Of a DNA stretch of 64,000 nucleotides, positions 36,182 to 46,497 are shown piece by piece. The notes beneath the pieces are model-generated. The model saw only the letters and a list, made by a program, of their open reading frames with translations. It did not search any database and had not been told where the DNA came from. The position numbers and the translations under genes were made by a program. The stretch's first letter is position 1, and every line of letters begins with the position of its first letter. The DNA comes from Flavobacterium glaciei (GTDB taxonomy: Bacteria; Bacteroidota; Bacteroidia; Flavobacteriales; Flavobacteriaceae), in NCBI RefSeq assembly GCF_003350545.1, contig NZ_QQBA01000007.1:1-64000 (forward strand). Direction: 5' to 3'.

Positions 36182-37270
36182 CTATCTAATTAACTTCACA
36201 ATTTCATCAACAATTTGTTTTGTTGCTTCCGGCATAGCCAATAATTTTATATTTTCACTCAGCTGATTTTGCTTTCCCTGATCTTTTAGTAAGACTTCAA
36301 AAACAAGGCCGAATTGTGAATCAAGTTCGGATTCTTTCAACATTAAAGCTCCTTTTTTATTGACTATGGCTTGTGCATTTTTAGTTTGATGGTCCTCAGC
36401 CACATTTGGGGACGGAATAAAAATTACTGGTTTTCCCACTATACATAATTCCGATACTGAAGATGCGCCAGCGCGAGATAATACAATATCTGCCGCCGCA
36501 TACACTAAATCCATTCTTTCAATAAAAGCAACAACCTGAACATTAGCCGAATTGTATTTTTTATAATCATTTAAATACAACTTTCCACATTGCCAAATCA
36601 CTTGCACATTCTGAGAAAGCATATTAGCCAACTCTTTTTCAATTAATTGGTTTACTCTTCTAGCTCCAAGACTTCCTCCTAAAACCAAAACTGTTTTTTT
36701 ATTTGGATCTAATTTAAAATATTCAATCGCTTCTTCTCTTTTGCTTTCGATGTCAATTAAATCCTGACGCACTGGATTTCCAGTCAAAATCATTTTCTCT
36801 TTTGGGAAAAAGCGTTCCAGATTTTCATATGCAACACAAATTTTATTTGCTTTTTTACTCAATAGTTTATTGGTAATTCCTGGAAAAGAATTTTGTTCTT
36901 GAATCACTGTTGGAATTCCTGCAATTGCTGCAACTTGCAATAACGGGCCACTGGCAAAACCTCCTGTTCCTATAACCACATCTGGCTTGAACTGTTTTAT
37001 TATTGTCCTTGACGTAAATAAACTTGAAAGCAACTTCACTGGAAAAAGAGCATTATCAAAGGTAAGTCTACGTTGTAAACCGGAAATCCAAAGTCCTTTA
37101 ATAGTATACCCTGCCTGAGGTACTTTTTGCATTTCCATTTTGTCTTTAGCACCTACAAAAAGAAATTCCGCATCAGGAAAACGAGATTTTAATTCATTTG
37201 CAATAGCAATTGCCGGATAGATATGTCCTCCCGTTCCGCCACCGCTTAATATGAATTTATACTGTTTCAT
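36182..37270 (-). CDS. murG: UDP-GlcNAc-(pentapeptide)-pyrophosphoryl-undecaprenol transferase
   Basis: MurG turns lipid I into lipid II at the inner face of the membrane. The 362-residue GT-B protein shows [39 protein letters not shown] and a C-terminal UDP-GlcNAc site with [17 protein letters not shown] and [14 protein letters not shown]. It lies between ftsW (30 bases) and murC (37 bases). Confidence 0.98.
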   Translation of the reverse strand: MKQYKFILSGGGTGGHIYPAIAIANELKSRFPDAEFLFVGAKDKMEMQKVPQAGYTIKGLWISGLQRRLTFDNALFPVKLLSSLFTSRTIIKQFKPDVVIGTGGFASGPLLQVAAIAGIPTVIQEQNSFPGITNKLLSKKANKICVAYENLERFFPKEKMILTGNPVRQDLIDIESKREEAIEYFKLDPNKKTVLVLGGSLGARRVNQLIEKELANMLSQNVQVIWQCGKLYLNDYKKYNSANVQVVAFIERMDLVYAAADIVLSRAGASSVSELCIVGKPVIFIPSPNVAEDHQTKNAQAIVNKKGALMLKESELDSQFGLVFEVLLKDQGKQNQLSENIKLLAMPEATKQIVDEIVKLIR

Positions 37271-37300
37271 TTTTATTAATTTCTAATTTTCAAAAACGAC

Positions 37301-38587
37301 TTATTTATTTAAAACCGCATGCATTGGATTTTTAGCTTTATCTTCAATCGAATAATTCTCAGCCTTATCCACTTCCTCTTCTAATTCCCTGTCAATTAAT
37401 TTCTGAAGTGCTTCTTCTCTTTTAGCAGCGTCTTTCATTTCTTGGGCAATTTCTTCTTCTTTTTTAGTAACGCTAATGATGATCCCAAGTGCAAAACAAG
37501 TCATCCAGATGGAACTACCTCCACTACTTATTAAGGGTAATGTTTGTCCAGTAACGGGTAATAATTCAACCGCGACAGCCATATTAACCATTGCCTGAAA
37601 AATCATGGGAAACCCCAATCCCACAACCACTAATTTTCCGAATAGCGTATTCGCTTTGTGTGATGCTATTACGAATCGAAACAACAATAATAAATATAAT
37701 GTCAGAACACCTAAACCACCTAAAAGTCCATATTCTTCTACGATTATGGCAAAAATAAAATCGGAGGAAGATTGAGGTAAAAAGTTCTTTTGAACACTTT
37801 TTCCAGGGCCTAAACCGTATATTTTTCCTGATGCTATTGCAATTTTAGCCTTTTCTATTTGATAATCATCTTCATCAGGTTTATCACTTGTAAAACTATC
37901 AATACGGCTAATCCATGTATCCACACGGTTTGGAAAAGCATCAGGAAAAGCTTTAGCAACAAGTATAAAAAATGCAAGAAAAACTATTCCTGAGCCTACA
38001 ATAATTCCAATATAACGCATGGGATATTTTCCAATGTAAACCAACATCAAAACCATGGAAAAAATTAATGCCGTAGTAGAAAAATTAGCCGGAAGAATGA
38101 ATCCTAACGTAATAAAAACCGGTAACCAAAGCTCCCAAATTGATGACTTAAAAGAAACAGCAACTTCTCTGGTTTTAGACAAATAACGCGCTACAAAAAT
38201 AAACAATACCATTGCAGCCAATGTTGACGTTTGAAACGTAACTCCTATGAACGGCACCTGAATCCATCGACTCGCATTGGCACCAGCTATTACTGTTCCT
38301 TTTATTAAAGTGTAGGCTAGTAGTACCCACACAATATACAACGCCCCTTTAGAAACTGCCTTGAAATAGTGATAAGGCACTTTGTGCACCATAAAAATAA
38401 TAGTAAAACCAATACAAATATGCACGATATGCTTCACCAAATAGCCTAACGTATTACCGTTACCTTGACCGATGTAAGCTAAGTTACTACTAGCACTAAA
38501 AACAGGCATAAATGAAAACAAGGCCAATAAGGCCACGAATGACCAAATCCCTTTATCTCCTTTTAAATTGCTGACTAGTTGTTTCAT
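37301..38587 (-). CDS. ftsW: FtsW, lipid II glycosyltransferase of the divisome
   Basis: A SEDS-family polymerase that works with FtsI at the septum. The 428-residue protein has about ten membrane helices and the SEDS signature PVTGQTLPLISSGGSSIW, with the conserved Asp region near DFIFAIIVEEYGLLGG. The C-terminal tail of about 60 residues is charged and cytoplasmic. The 75-base gap to murD is rich in TTTAAAGTTT-like imperfect repeats of no clear meaning. Confidence 0.97.
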   Translation of the reverse strand: MKQLVSNLKGDKGIWSFVALLALFSFMPVFSASSNLAYIGQGNGNTLGYLVKHIVHICIGFTIIFMVHKVPYHYFKAVSKGALYIVWVLLAYTLIKGTVIAGANASRWIQVPFIGVTFQTSTLAAMVLFIFVARYLSKTREVAVSFKSSIWELWLPVFITLGFILPANFSTTALIFSMVLMLVYIGKYPMRYIGIIVGSGIVFLAFFILVAKAFPDAFPNRVDTWISRIDSFTSDKPDEDDYQIEKAKIAIASGKIYGLGPGKSVQKNFLPQSSSDFIFAIIVEEYGLLGGLGVLTLYLLLLFRFVIASHKANTLFGKLVVVGLGFPMIFQAMVNMAVAVELLPVTGQTLPLISSGGSSIWMTCFALGIIISVTKKEEEIAQEMKDAAKREEALQKLIDRELEEEVDKAENYSIEDKAKNPMHAVLNK

Positions 38588-38662
38588 TTTTTATTTGTTT
38601 AAAGTTTCATTTTGTTTAAAGTTTAAAGTTGCTCAACCTTAGACTTTAAACATTAAACTTTT

Positions 38663-39994
38663 CTATAAATTCTTAACTGCTTGTTTGAATTGCTTCCCTC
38701 TGTCTTCGTAGCTTTCGAATAAATCGAAACTAGCACAAGCTGGAGATAATAAAACAGTATCACCTTTCTCTGATAATCGTTGCGCCATCTTTACAGCATC
38801 ATTCATATTAGAAACTTCAATCATCATGTCGACCACGTTACCAAAAACATCAATGATTTTTTTGTTATCTACACCAAGACAAATGATTGCTTTTACTTTC
38901 TCACGAACTAATGACATCAATTCGTTGTAATCATTTCCTTTATCAACACCTCCCACAATCCAAACTGTAGGTGTATTCATGCTATCTAATGCAAAAAAAG
39001 TAGCGTTTACATTAGTGGCTTTTGAATCATTTATGTACTGCACATTTTGAATTTTCAAAACTTTTTCAAGACGGTGTTCTACTCCCTGAAAATTAGATAA
39101 ACTTTCACGTATTGTAGATTTTCTAATCTGCATCAATTTTGCCACAGAGGTTGCTGCCATTGCGTTTTTCATGTTATGTTTTCCTTCTAAGGCAATATGT
39201 TCTGTGTCCATTGTAAACTCTTCTTGATTGATTGAAATTTCCATTTTGTTGTTTTTTATATAAGCTCCTTCGCTGAAAGTTTTTGTCAATGAAAAAGGAA
39301 TTAATTTAGCTTTTGTTGTATGTGTTTTAAACCATCCTGCAATGGCCTCGTCATCGGCATCATAAATGAGGTAATCTTCCTCGGTTTGATTCATCGTAAT
39401 TCTAAACTTTGCATCGATGTAATTTTCATATTTGTATTCGTATCGGTCTAAATGATCAGGACTGATATTCGTAATAATGGCAATATGCGGTTTGAAATTT
39501 TTTATTCCGTCGAGCTGAAAACTACTCAACTCCAGCACATACAAGTCATATTTATTATCTACAATTTGCCAAGCAAAACTTTTTCCAATATTTCCACCCA
39601 ATCCTACATTTAATCCAGCTGACTTTAGCAAATGGTAGGTTAACATTGTCGTAGTTGTTTTTCCATTACTACCAGTTATGCCTATTATGGTTGCATCTGT
39701 AAATGGTGCCGCAAATTCAATTTCAGACAATACTGGAATTCCATTTTCAATAAGCTTTTTTACTATTGGAGATTTATCAGGAATTCCGGGACTTTTCATG
39801 ACTACATCAGCATTCAGAATCAGATTTTCAGTATGCTTTTCTTCTTCCCAAGCTATTCCATTAATGATAAGAACCTCTTTGTAATTTGCTTTTATCTTTC
39901 CAAAATCAGAGACAAAAACTTCATAACCTTTTTTCTTGCCCAAGATAGCAGTACCTACACCACTCTCTCCTCCACCTAAAATCACTAGTCTCAT
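38663..39994 (-). CDS. murD: UDP-N-acetylmuramoylalanine-D-glutamate ligase
   Basis: MurD adds D-Glu to the stem peptide. The 443-residue product has the N-terminal VILGGGESGVGTAILGKKKG, the ATP loop GITGSNGKTTTTML, NISPDHLDRYEYKYENY, the linker GVEHRLEKV with YINDSKATNV, and the late LLSPACASFDLFESYEDRG. It starts one base after the mraY stop. Confidence 0.98.
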   Translation of the reverse strand: MRLVILGGGESGVGTAILGKKKGYEVFVSDFGKIKANYKEVLIINGIAWEEEKHTENLILNADVVMKSPGIPDKSPIVKKLIENGIPVLSEIEFAAPFTDATIIGITGSNGKTTTTMLTYHLLKSAGLNVGLGGNIGKSFAWQIVDNKYDLYVLELSSFQLDGIKNFKPHIAIITNISPDHLDRYEYKYENYIDAKFRITMNQTEEDYLIYDADDEAIAGWFKTHTTKAKLIPFSLTKTFSEGAYIKNNKMEISINQEEFTMDTEHIALEGKHNMKNAMAATSVAKLMQIRKSTIRESLSNFQGVEHRLEKVLKIQNVQYINDSKATNVNATFFALDSMNTPTVWIVGGVDKGNDYNELMSLVREKVKAIICLGVDNKKIIDVFGNVVDMMIEVSNMNDAVKMAQRLSEKGDTVLLSPACASFDLFESYEDRGKQFKQAVKNL

Positions 39995-39995
39995 G

Positions 39996-41225
39996 TTATC
40001 TTAGTTTTAAAGTAACAATTGATAATATGGCGAGCATAATAGCAACAATCCAGAAACGTGTTACGATTTTACTTTCGTGATAGCCCTTCTTCTGATAATG
40101 ATGATGTAAAGGCGACATTAGAAATATTCTTCGGCCTTCGCCAAAGCGTTTCTTGGTATATTTAAAATAACTTACTTGTAAAACAACTGATAAGTTTTCG
40201 ACCAGAAAAATTCCGCATAATAAAGGAATCAGCATTTCTTTTCGAACAGCAATTGCCAAAACAGCGATAATTCCACCAATAGTCAAACTACCTGTATCCC
40301 CCATAAATACCGATGCAGGATAAGAATTATACCAAAGAAACCCAATCAATGAACCTACAAATGCAGCAATAAAAACTGTCATTTCCCCCGAATTAGGGAT
40401 GTACATAATATTCAAGTAATTAGAGAAAATTATATTTCCTGAAACGAACGTAAATATTCCTAACGCTAAAACTGAAACAGCTGAAGTTCCTGCGGCAAGT
40501 CCATCAATACCATCTGTTAAATTAGCACCGTTAGAAACTGCCGTAATAATAAAAATAACAACAGGAATAAAAATCAACCAAGCCCATTTTTCGTGTCCTT
40601 CACCTGTCCAAGCTAATAATTCAGCATAATCAAATTCATTATTTTTAAAGAAAGGAATCGTAGTTGCCGTAGATTTCACTTCCACGGATGCAGGCATAAT
40701 CACAGTTTCTGTAGGCTCTTTAAAAATATCTGATGTAGAGGTATCTGTACGAACCGTTACACCAGGACTAAAATAAAGGACAGTACCTACAATTAAACCA
40801 AGACCTACTTGACCAAAAACTTTAAATATCCCTTTAAGACCCTCTTTATCTTTCTTGAAAATTTTGATATAATCATCGATAAAACCAATTGTTCCCATCC
40901 AAAGTGTGGTTACAATCAACAAAACGATATATATGTTATGCAGTTTTGCAAAAAGCACTACAGGAACTAAAGTGGCAAATATGATAATTAGCCCTCCCAT
41001 TGTTGGCGTACCCGCTTTCTCGTTTTGACCTGCTAACCCAAGCTCACGAACGGTTTCTCCTACTTGTTGTCTTTGCAGAAAACGGATTATTCTTTTTCCA
41101 TAAATTGTAGACAATAACAAAGAAAGCATTAATGCTAATGCAGATCTAAAAGTGATGTACTGAAAAACACCTGTTCCAGGAACATCTAATATTTTGTCTA
41201 AATATTCAAATAAGTAATACAGCAT
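39996..41225 (-). CDS. mraY: Phospho-MurNAc-pentapeptide transferase
   Basis: MraY makes lipid I from UDP-MurNAc-pentapeptide and undecaprenyl phosphate. The 409-residue protein has about ten membrane helices. Its active-site motifs are [34 protein letters not shown] and [11 protein letters not shown]. It has an insertion of roughly 60 residues (about 175-235) with hydrophilic sequence between helices, as in other Bacteroidetes MraY proteins. It is packed between murE (6 bases) and murD (1 base). Confidence 0.97.
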   Translation of the reverse strand: MLYYLFEYLDKILDVPGTGVFQYITFRSALALMLSLLLSTIYGKRIIRFLQRQQVGETVRELGLAGQNEKAGTPTMGGLIIIFATLVPVVLFAKLHNIYIVLLIVTTLWMGTIGFIDDYIKIFKKDKEGLKGIFKVFGQVGLGLIVGTVLYFSPGVTVRTDTSTSDIFKEPTETVIMPASVEVKSTATTIPFFKNNEFDYAELLAWTGEGHEKWAWLIFIPVVIFIITAVSNGANLTDGIDGLAAGTSAVSVLALGIFTFVSGNIIFSNYLNIMYIPNSGEMTVFIAAFVGSLIGFLWYNSYPASVFMGDTGSLTIGGIIAVLAIAVRKEMLIPLLCGIFLVENLSVVLQVSYFKYTKKRFGEGRRIFLMSPLHHHYQKKGYHESKIVTRFWIVAIMLAILSIVTLKLR

Positions 41226-41231
41226 ATTTTT

Positions 41232-42695
41232 CTATTTATGGAGTTGTTCTAATATTTCTTTAACTATTTTCATATCGTCAAAATCATGACGAATACCATT
41301 TATTTCTTGATAAGTCTCATGCCCTTTTCCGGCAATTAAAATAATATCATTAGGCTGAGCCAATTGACATGCTGTTTTGATGGCTTGCTTCCTATCAGTT
41401 ATAGTCAACATTTTTTTAAAATTCTGAGAGGCTACACCTTGTTCCATTTCAGCAATAATGACTTCTGGATCTTCATTTCTTGGATTATCAGAAGTGAAAA
41501 TTGCTTTATTACTCAAATCCGACGCTATACTAGCCATAATTGGTCGCTTGGTTTTATCTCTATTACCACCACAACCTACAACCGTGATTAATTGTTCGTT
41601 TTTTGTACGAATGTCATTAATGGTTTTCAGTACATTTTCAAGGGCATCTGGCGTATGTGCATAATCCACAATCGCTGTAATATTTGAGGTCGAAACGATA
41701 TATTGAAAACGACCCGAGACACTTTCTAAATCGGATAACAATCTAAGTACTTCCAAACTATCTATTCCAAGCTCAACAGCAGTACCGTAAATTGCCAATA
41801 AATTATAAGCATTAAAAGTCCCTATCAGTTTGACCCAAACTTCATTTCCATTTATTTTCAATAACAAACCTGATAATTGATTTTCTAGGATTTGTGCTTT
41901 AAAATCAGCATATGATTTTAAGGCATAGGTCAGTTTTTTAGCCGCCGTATTCTGCAACATCACTTGCCCATTTTTATCATCAATATTTGAAAGGGCAAAG
42001 GCTGTTTTGGGTAAATAATCAAAAAATGTTTTTTTTACATCTCTGTATTCTGCAAATGTTGGGTGATAATCCAAATGATCGTGAGACAAATTAGTGAAAA
42101 TTCCACCTACAAAATGCAATGCTTCGGTTCTTTTTTGATGAATTCCATGTGAACTCACTTCCATAAAACAATACTCAATCCCGTTTTCGACCATTTCAGC
42201 CAGAAAATGATTTATCGTAATTGAATCTGGAGTAGTATGAGTCGCTTTATATTCTATTTCGTCAACCAATATTTTAACTGTCGAAAGTAATCCTACTTTA
42301 AAACCTGCCTTTTTAAACAATTGATACAATAAAGAAGCAATGGTAGTTTTACCATTAGTTCCAGTAATTCCTACCAATTTTAATTTTTGAGATGGATCTC
42401 CAAAATAATTAGCAGCCATAAATGCTAATGCAGAATTCGTGTCTTTAACTTGAACATAGGTTACTCCTTTAGCAATATTCTCCGGAAAAGTATCGCATAC
42501 AACTGCAATAGCACCTTGAAGAATAGCTTTTTCTATAAAATCGTGACCATCAGAAATAGAACCACGAATAGCTACAAAAACATCATTTGTCCTAATTTTC
42601 CTAGAATCAAAATCGATTGTATTAATAGCAATATCCGTCGAACCTTTTACGGCTTCGATAGCGACTTTGTATAATATATCTTTTAGTATACTCAT
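41232..42695 (-). CDS. murE: UDP-MurNAc-tripeptide synthetase, meso-DAP type
   Basis: MurE adds the third residue of the stem peptide. The 487-residue product shows the ATP loop GITGTNGKTTIASLL, TTPDSITIN, SSHGIHQKR, NLSHDHLDYH and AHTPDAL. The substrate loop SDNPRNEDP carries the DNPR motif that selects meso-diaminopimelate over lysine. It overlaps ftsI by four bases (ATGA). Confidence 0.98.
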   Translation of the reverse strand: MSILKDILYKVAIEAVKGSTDIAINTIDFDSRKIRTNDVFVAIRGSISDGHDFIEKAILQGAIAVVCDTFPENIAKGVTYVQVKDTNSALAFMAANYFGDPSQKLKLVGITGTNGKTTIASLLYQLFKKAGFKVGLLSTVKILVDEIEYKATHTTPDSITINHFLAEMVENGIEYCFMEVSSHGIHQKRTEALHFVGGIFTNLSHDHLDYHPTFAEYRDVKKTFFDYLPKTAFALSNIDDKNGQVMLQNTAAKKLTYALKSYADFKAQILENQLSGLLLKINGNEVWVKLIGTFNAYNLLAIYGTAVELGIDSLEVLRLLSDLESVSGRFQYIVSTSNITAIVDYAHTPDALENVLKTINDIRTKNEQLITVVGCGGNRDKTKRPIMASIASDLSNKAIFTSDNPRNEDPEVIIAEMEQGVASQNFKKMLTITDRKQAIKTACQLAQPNDIILIAGKGHETYQEINGIRHDFDDMKIVKEILEQLHK

Positions 42696-44698
42696 GATAA
42701 TTCCAATAGTATAGTTGTATTTTTTACAATATTCTCTCCCGGAGCAAGCGATTGTTTTTTCACTTTACCAACTCCAACTGCCTTAACTTTTATACCTAAA
42801 TTCTCTAATAAAGCAACCGCATCCATTCCAGACATTCCTTTCACATTTGGAATAAATTGTAACTTCTTTCCTGATTTAACAAAATAAGAATCGTAATTAT
42901 TCTCTTGTTTTGCAATCTTCCTATTTAGATTTTTAATTTCATTAGTAGATGGCGCATCGGTGAAAATTTTTTGCGCAATTCTCTTAAAAACTGGCCCAGC
43001 AACATCTGCACCATAATAATTGTTCTTAGATGTATTAGGTGCATGAACAACAACAATACATGAATATTTAGGCTGTTCCACCGGAAAAAAACCTACAAAA
43101 GATGAAATATAATGTTTGTCATTTCCACCATTTTTTCCATAATTAGCCTGTGCTGTCCCTGTTTTTCCTGCCATAGAGAAATCTTTAGAGTATAATTTTG
43201 CACCTGTTCCTCTTTTTACCACATTTGATAACAAAGCTTTTAATTTTTTGATTGTTCCATCAGAACAAATCTTCGGATTAATGATTTGTTTATCATATTT
43301 CTTGATGGTCTTATTCCATTCTTTAATTTCTGAAACAAACTGTGGCTTTACCATTTCTCCGTTATTTGCAACAGCATTATACAGAGTCAAAGTTTGCAAA
43401 GGTGTCATGGCAACACTATAGCCAAAAGCCATCCATGGTAAAATATTAGGATTCCAATTTTTATCCGATGTTTGATGTACAATAGGTTTTCCTTCTCCTT
43501 GAAATGGCAATCCAAGAGGTTTGTTTAAACCCATTTTATTTATTCTATCTATAAATTGTTGTGGATTATTTTTATAATTTTCTACAACTGCTTGAACTAA
43601 AATAGTATTAGAAGAAACTTCAAAGCCTTTTCCAAGCGAAATTTTTCCATATCCGCCTTCGTGCGAATCACGAACTTTGTCACCTCTGTAAGTTACAACC
43701 CCACCATGACTATCGTAAACCTTAGATGTATCGACTTTGTTGTCATCCAAAAGCGCGATCATATCTACCAATTTGAATGTAGAACCTGGCTCGTGAGATT
43801 CAGCAACAGCATAATTTATAGTTTCATAATAATTGCCTGATTTTACGTCCCTTCCCAAATTTGAAATCGCTTTAACCCGACCTGTTTTAGTTTCCATAAC
43901 CACCACACAACCGTGTTCGGCTCCATATTCTTCTAATTGCTTCAACAAAGCATGATGAGCAATATCTTGAATGTAAACATCAATAGTTGAAATTACATCG
44001 TATCCATCCTGCGGATCAACTTCGTTTACATCTCGAATGGGTTTCCACTGCCCTTTTGCAATTTTTTGTTTTAAAATTTTTCCGTCTTTCCCATTTAGAT
44101 ATTTTCCGAAGGCGCCTTCTATTCCAACTCGTTTTAGTTGACCACTTTCGTCAATTTTATCGTAACCAATGGTCCTTTCAGCAATTTTACCAATTGGGTG
44201 CTCTCTTACGGTTTCTTGTTCAATTATAATTCCGCCCTTGTAAGCTCCTAAATTGAACAATGGAAAACTTTTTATTTTAGAATACTGGGTATAACTTAAT
44301 TTACGCGCAACTAAATAATACCTATTTTTATTAGCTCTTGCTTTTCGTAATTCGTTTTCAAAAAAATTAGATGGTTTCCCTAAAACTATTGCCAATGAAT
44401 CTGACAATGACTTAACATTTTTTTCAAAAGATTCGGCCTTTGGTGCAACTGCGTCAAAACGTATTTCATAATTAGGAATGGAAGTAGCTAAAAGACTCCC
44501 ATCAGCTGAATAAATATTTCCTTTATTAGCTGGAATCACAAAATTCTTAACGGTTCTTTCTTTGGCTAATTTTCTATAATAATCCCCTTCGACCCATTGA
44601 ATATTTGTCAACTTAACAGCAATCGCAATAGCCATCAATAAGATAGCGAATGCAACCAGATAAATTCTGTACGATATGTATTTATCTTCTACTGCCAT
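42692..44698 (-). CDS. ftsI: FtsI, divisome penicillin-binding protein with PASTA domain
   Basis: A class B transpeptidase that crosslinks septal peptidoglycan with FtsW. The 668-residue product has one N-terminal helix (about 9-28), a PBP dimer domain, and a transpeptidase domain with EPGSTFKLV (Ser-x-x-Lys), VSSNTIL (SxN) and MAGKTGTAQ (KTG). One PASTA domain lies at the C-terminus (about 605-668: FIPNVKGMSGMDAV). The PASTA module is absent from E. coli FtsI. It overlaps ftsL by 10 bases and murE by 4. Confidence 0.97.
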   Translation of the reverse strand: MAVEDKYISYRIYLVAFAILLMAIAIAVKLTNIQWVEGDYYRKLAKERTVKNFVIPANKGNIYSADGSLLATSIPNYEIRFDAVAPKAESFEKNVKSLSDSLAIVLGKPSNFFENELRKARANKNRYYLVARKLSYTQYSKIKSFPLFNLGAYKGGIIIEQETVREHPIGKIAERTIGYDKIDESGQLKRVGIEGAFGKYLNGKDGKILKQKIAKGQWKPIRDVNEVDPQDGYDVISTIDVYIQDIAHHALLKQLEEYGAEHGCVVVMETKTGRVKAISNLGRDVKSGNYYETINYAVAESHEPGSTFKLVDMIALLDDNKVDTSKVYDSHGGVVTYRGDKVRDSHEGGYGKISLGKGFEVSSNTILVQAVVENYKNNPQQFIDRINKMGLNKPLGLPFQGEGKPIVHQTSDKNWNPNILPWMAFGYSVAMTPLQTLTLYNAVANNGEMVKPQFVSEIKEWNKTIKKYDKQIINPKICSDGTIKKLKALLSNVVKRGTGAKLYSKDFSMAGKTGTAQANYGKNGGNDKHYISSFVGFFPVEQPKYSCIVVVHAPNTSKNNYYGADVAGPVFKRIAQKIFTDAPSTNEIKNLNRKIAKQENNYDSYFVKSGKKLQFIPNVKGMSGMDAVALLENLGIKVKAVGVGKVKKQSLAPGENIVKNTTILLELS

Positions 44699-45036
44699 AT
44701 TTTTTTGAAAAAGCTTTTTTCTTCTTCTTTTTTAACCTTTATTTTTACCGGAGGGACTGTTGAGGGAAAAATTTCTTTTTCTATCATTTTTTCAGAAACA
44801 GTCGATTCCATTTTTAATTTCATTAATTCTGAACGTCTATCCACAAATTCTGAACGCAATTCTTTAACCTGATTTGTCAACTCAGCAATCCGAAAAACTT
44901 TTTGCTCAAATCGCTGTGTATTAGCAATCATAACAATCGCTAGTAGTATTACAAAAACAATAAACCGCCAGTTTTTTACCGCATCATCATTTATAAGAAA
45001 CCTCGCTTTCAATAGGCTGTAAACTCCGTTTTTCAT
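44689..45036 (-). CDS. ftsL: FtsL-like cell division protein
   Basis: A 115-residue single-pass protein. It has a short cytoplasmic start, a helix (about 24-41: WRFIVFVILLAIVMIA), a coiled-coil segment (about 50-85) and a Lys-rich tail. It is short and poorly conserved, so the call rests on topology and on its place between rsmH (12 bases) and ftsI (10-base overlap), as in nearly all such clusters. Confidence 0.88.
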   Translation of the reverse strand: MKNGVYSLLKARFLINDDAVKNWRFIVFVILLAIVMIANTQRFEQKVFRIAELTNQVKELRSEFVDRRSELMKLKMESTVSEKMIEKEIFPSTVPPVKIKVKKEEEKSFFKKIWQ

Positions 45037-45048
45037 TTTTATGACTAA

Positions 45049-45957
45049 TTAGATCTTCTCTGCAATTCTTAATTTAGCACTTCTTGCTCTATTGTTTTCT
45101 TTTATTTCAGCGTTATCCGGAACAATTAATTTCCCAACAGTTTTAAATGGCACTGAAAAATTTCCGAAAAAGTCTCGTTCTGGTTCTCCTTCAAACATTC
45201 CGTTTTTCATAAATCTTTTTACCAAACGATCTTCTAATGAATGATATGAAATCACACTTAATCTCCCGCTTGGATTCAATATTTCTAAGGATTGTTCTAA
45301 AAACTCTTTCAAAACATCCATTTCCTGATTCACTTCAATTCGGATAGCTTGATAAATCTGAGCCAATATTTTATTCCTAACTCTTTCCGGTAAAAATCTC
45401 GCCAAAACTTCTTTTAATTCATCAGTAGTCTTGATTGGTTGCTCCTCTCTGGCTTCTATGATTGTTCTGGCCAAAGCAGGTGCATTTTTCAATTCACCAT
45501 AATCTAAAAACACCCTTTTCAAATTAGCATCGTCATATTCATTGACAACCCGGTAGGCGTTCAAATCATTTTTTTGACTCATTCTCATATCCAAGCCAGC
45601 ATCAAAACGAGTAGAAAAACCTCTTTCAGGAACATCAAACTGATGAGATGAAACCCCTAGATCGGCCAAGATACCATCAACACTTTTTATCCCATAAAAA
45701 CGCAAAAACCGTTTTATAAAACGGAAATTCTCATTAATCAGCGTAAATCTTTCATCAGATAAGGCATTTGCTAAAGCGTCTTCGTCCTGATCGAAAGCAA
45801 ATAGCTTCCCGTTTGGTCCGAGTCTTTTCAATATTTCTTTCGAATGTCCCCCACCGCCAAAAGTCACATCAACATAAATGCCGTCTGGCTTAATATTTAA
45901 ACCATCTACTGATGCCTGAAGCAAAACCGGATTATGATATTCCATTGTCGTCGTCAT
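45049..45957 (-). CDS. rsmH: 16S rRNA (cytosine-1402-N4)-methyltransferase
   Basis: RsmH methylates C1402 in the ribosomal P site. The 302-residue product shows YHNPVLLQASVDGL, DVTFGGGGHSKEILKR (SAM site), ADLGVSSHQFD and SYHSLEDRLVKRFM. Two starts are possible, 45957 and 45945 (MEYHNPV); both overlap the end of mraZ, by 26 or 14 bases. The shorter start fits the family slightly better. Confidence 0.97.
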   Translation of the reverse strand: MTTTMEYHNPVLLQASVDGLNIKPDGIYVDVTFGGGGHSKEILKRLGPNGKLFAFDQDEDALANALSDERFTLINENFRFIKRFLRFYGIKSVDGILADLGVSSHQFDVPERGFSTRFDAGLDMRMSQKNDLNAYRVVNEYDDANLKRVFLDYGELKNAPALARTIIEAREEQPIKTTDELKEVLARFLPERVRNKILAQIYQAIRIEVNQEMDVLKEFLEQSLEILNPSGRLSVISYHSLEDRLVKRFMKNGMFEGEPERDFFGNFSVPFKTVGKLIVPDNAEIKENNRARSAKLRIAEKI

Positions 45958-46405
45958 TTATATTTCCCATTACTTCTTCTGCCAAATCTGCAAAATCAAC
46001 ATCTTCACCATTTATTGATTTTTCATATAAATCTTTATCCCAAATCTCAACAATATTCACTGCCGATGAAAAGACAACTTCCTTAGCAATACTAGCAAAT
46101 ACCACCAAATCTTTTGGTACTAACAACCTACCTAAAGCATCTATTTCAACCACTTTAACCCCAGCAGTAAACCTGCGGATAAAATCATTGTTTTTCTTCA
46201 CAAACCGATTCAGTTTATTGATTTTTTGCATCATCAAATCCCATTCACTCATAGGATACAACTCTAAACAAGGCTGAAACACGGAACGCTTCAAAACAAA
46301 ACCGTTTTGAAGTGAAGCAGCCAATTGCTTTTTTAAGGGAGCTGGCAACAACAACCTCCCTTTAGCATCGACTTTACATTCATATGTTCCAATAATTGTG
46401 TCCAA
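45932..46405 (-). CDS. mraZ: MraZ, transcriptional regulator of the division cluster
   Basis: MraZ is an AbrB-like DNA-binding protein that represses its own cluster in E. coli. The 157-residue product has two SpoVT/AbrB-type halves with YECKVDAKGRLLLPAPLK and VVEIDALGRLLVPKDL, each with the DxxGR core. The start is TTG at 46405: the codon before it is TGA in frame, and there is no ATG before residue 52. An array of GTGG boxes lies 48-92 bases upstream. Confidence 0.95.
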   Translation of the reverse strand: MDTIIGTYECKVDAKGRLLLPAPLKKQLAASLQNGFVLKRSVFQPCLELYPMSEWDLMMQKINKLNRFVKKNNDFIRRFTAGVKVVEIDALGRLLVPKDLVVFASIAKEVVFSSAVNIVEIWDKDLYEKSINGEDVDFADLAEEVMGNINDDDNGIS

Positions 46406-46432
46406 TCAAAAAGTTTTAAAATGATAGTAGAG

Positions 46433-46440
46433 CAAAAATA
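46433..46440 (-). promoter_or_regulatory. -7 promoter element of the mraZ cluster
   Basis: TATTTTTG on the minus strand matches TAnnTTTG. It lies between the GTGG boxes and the mraZ TTG start, giving a leader of about 25 bases. A TTGTGG at 46453-46458 overlaps the likely -33 zone. Confidence 0.5.
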
Positions 46441-46452
46441 TAAAAAATATTA

Positions 46453-46497
46453 CCACAATTTACCACTATATCCCACTTTGTTAATAAGTTTAACCAC
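46453..46497 (-). promoter_or_regulatory. MraZ-type operator: four GTGG boxes
   Basis: On the minus strand GTGG occurs at 46497-46494, 46476-46473, 46466-46463 and 46456-46453. The last three are exactly 10 bases apart and the first is 21 bases further. MraZ of E. coli binds TGGGN repeats with 5-base spacers, and that of mollicutes binds AAAGTG repeats. Two of these boxes read AAGTGG/AAAGTGGG. The array overlaps the -33 region, as expected for a repressor. Confidence 0.65.

Noticed and set aside
38588-38662. TTTAAAGTTT repeats between ftsW and murD, possible regulatory site
   Set aside because: Low-complexity A/T sequence with no T run or promoter match; the cluster is otherwise transcribed through.
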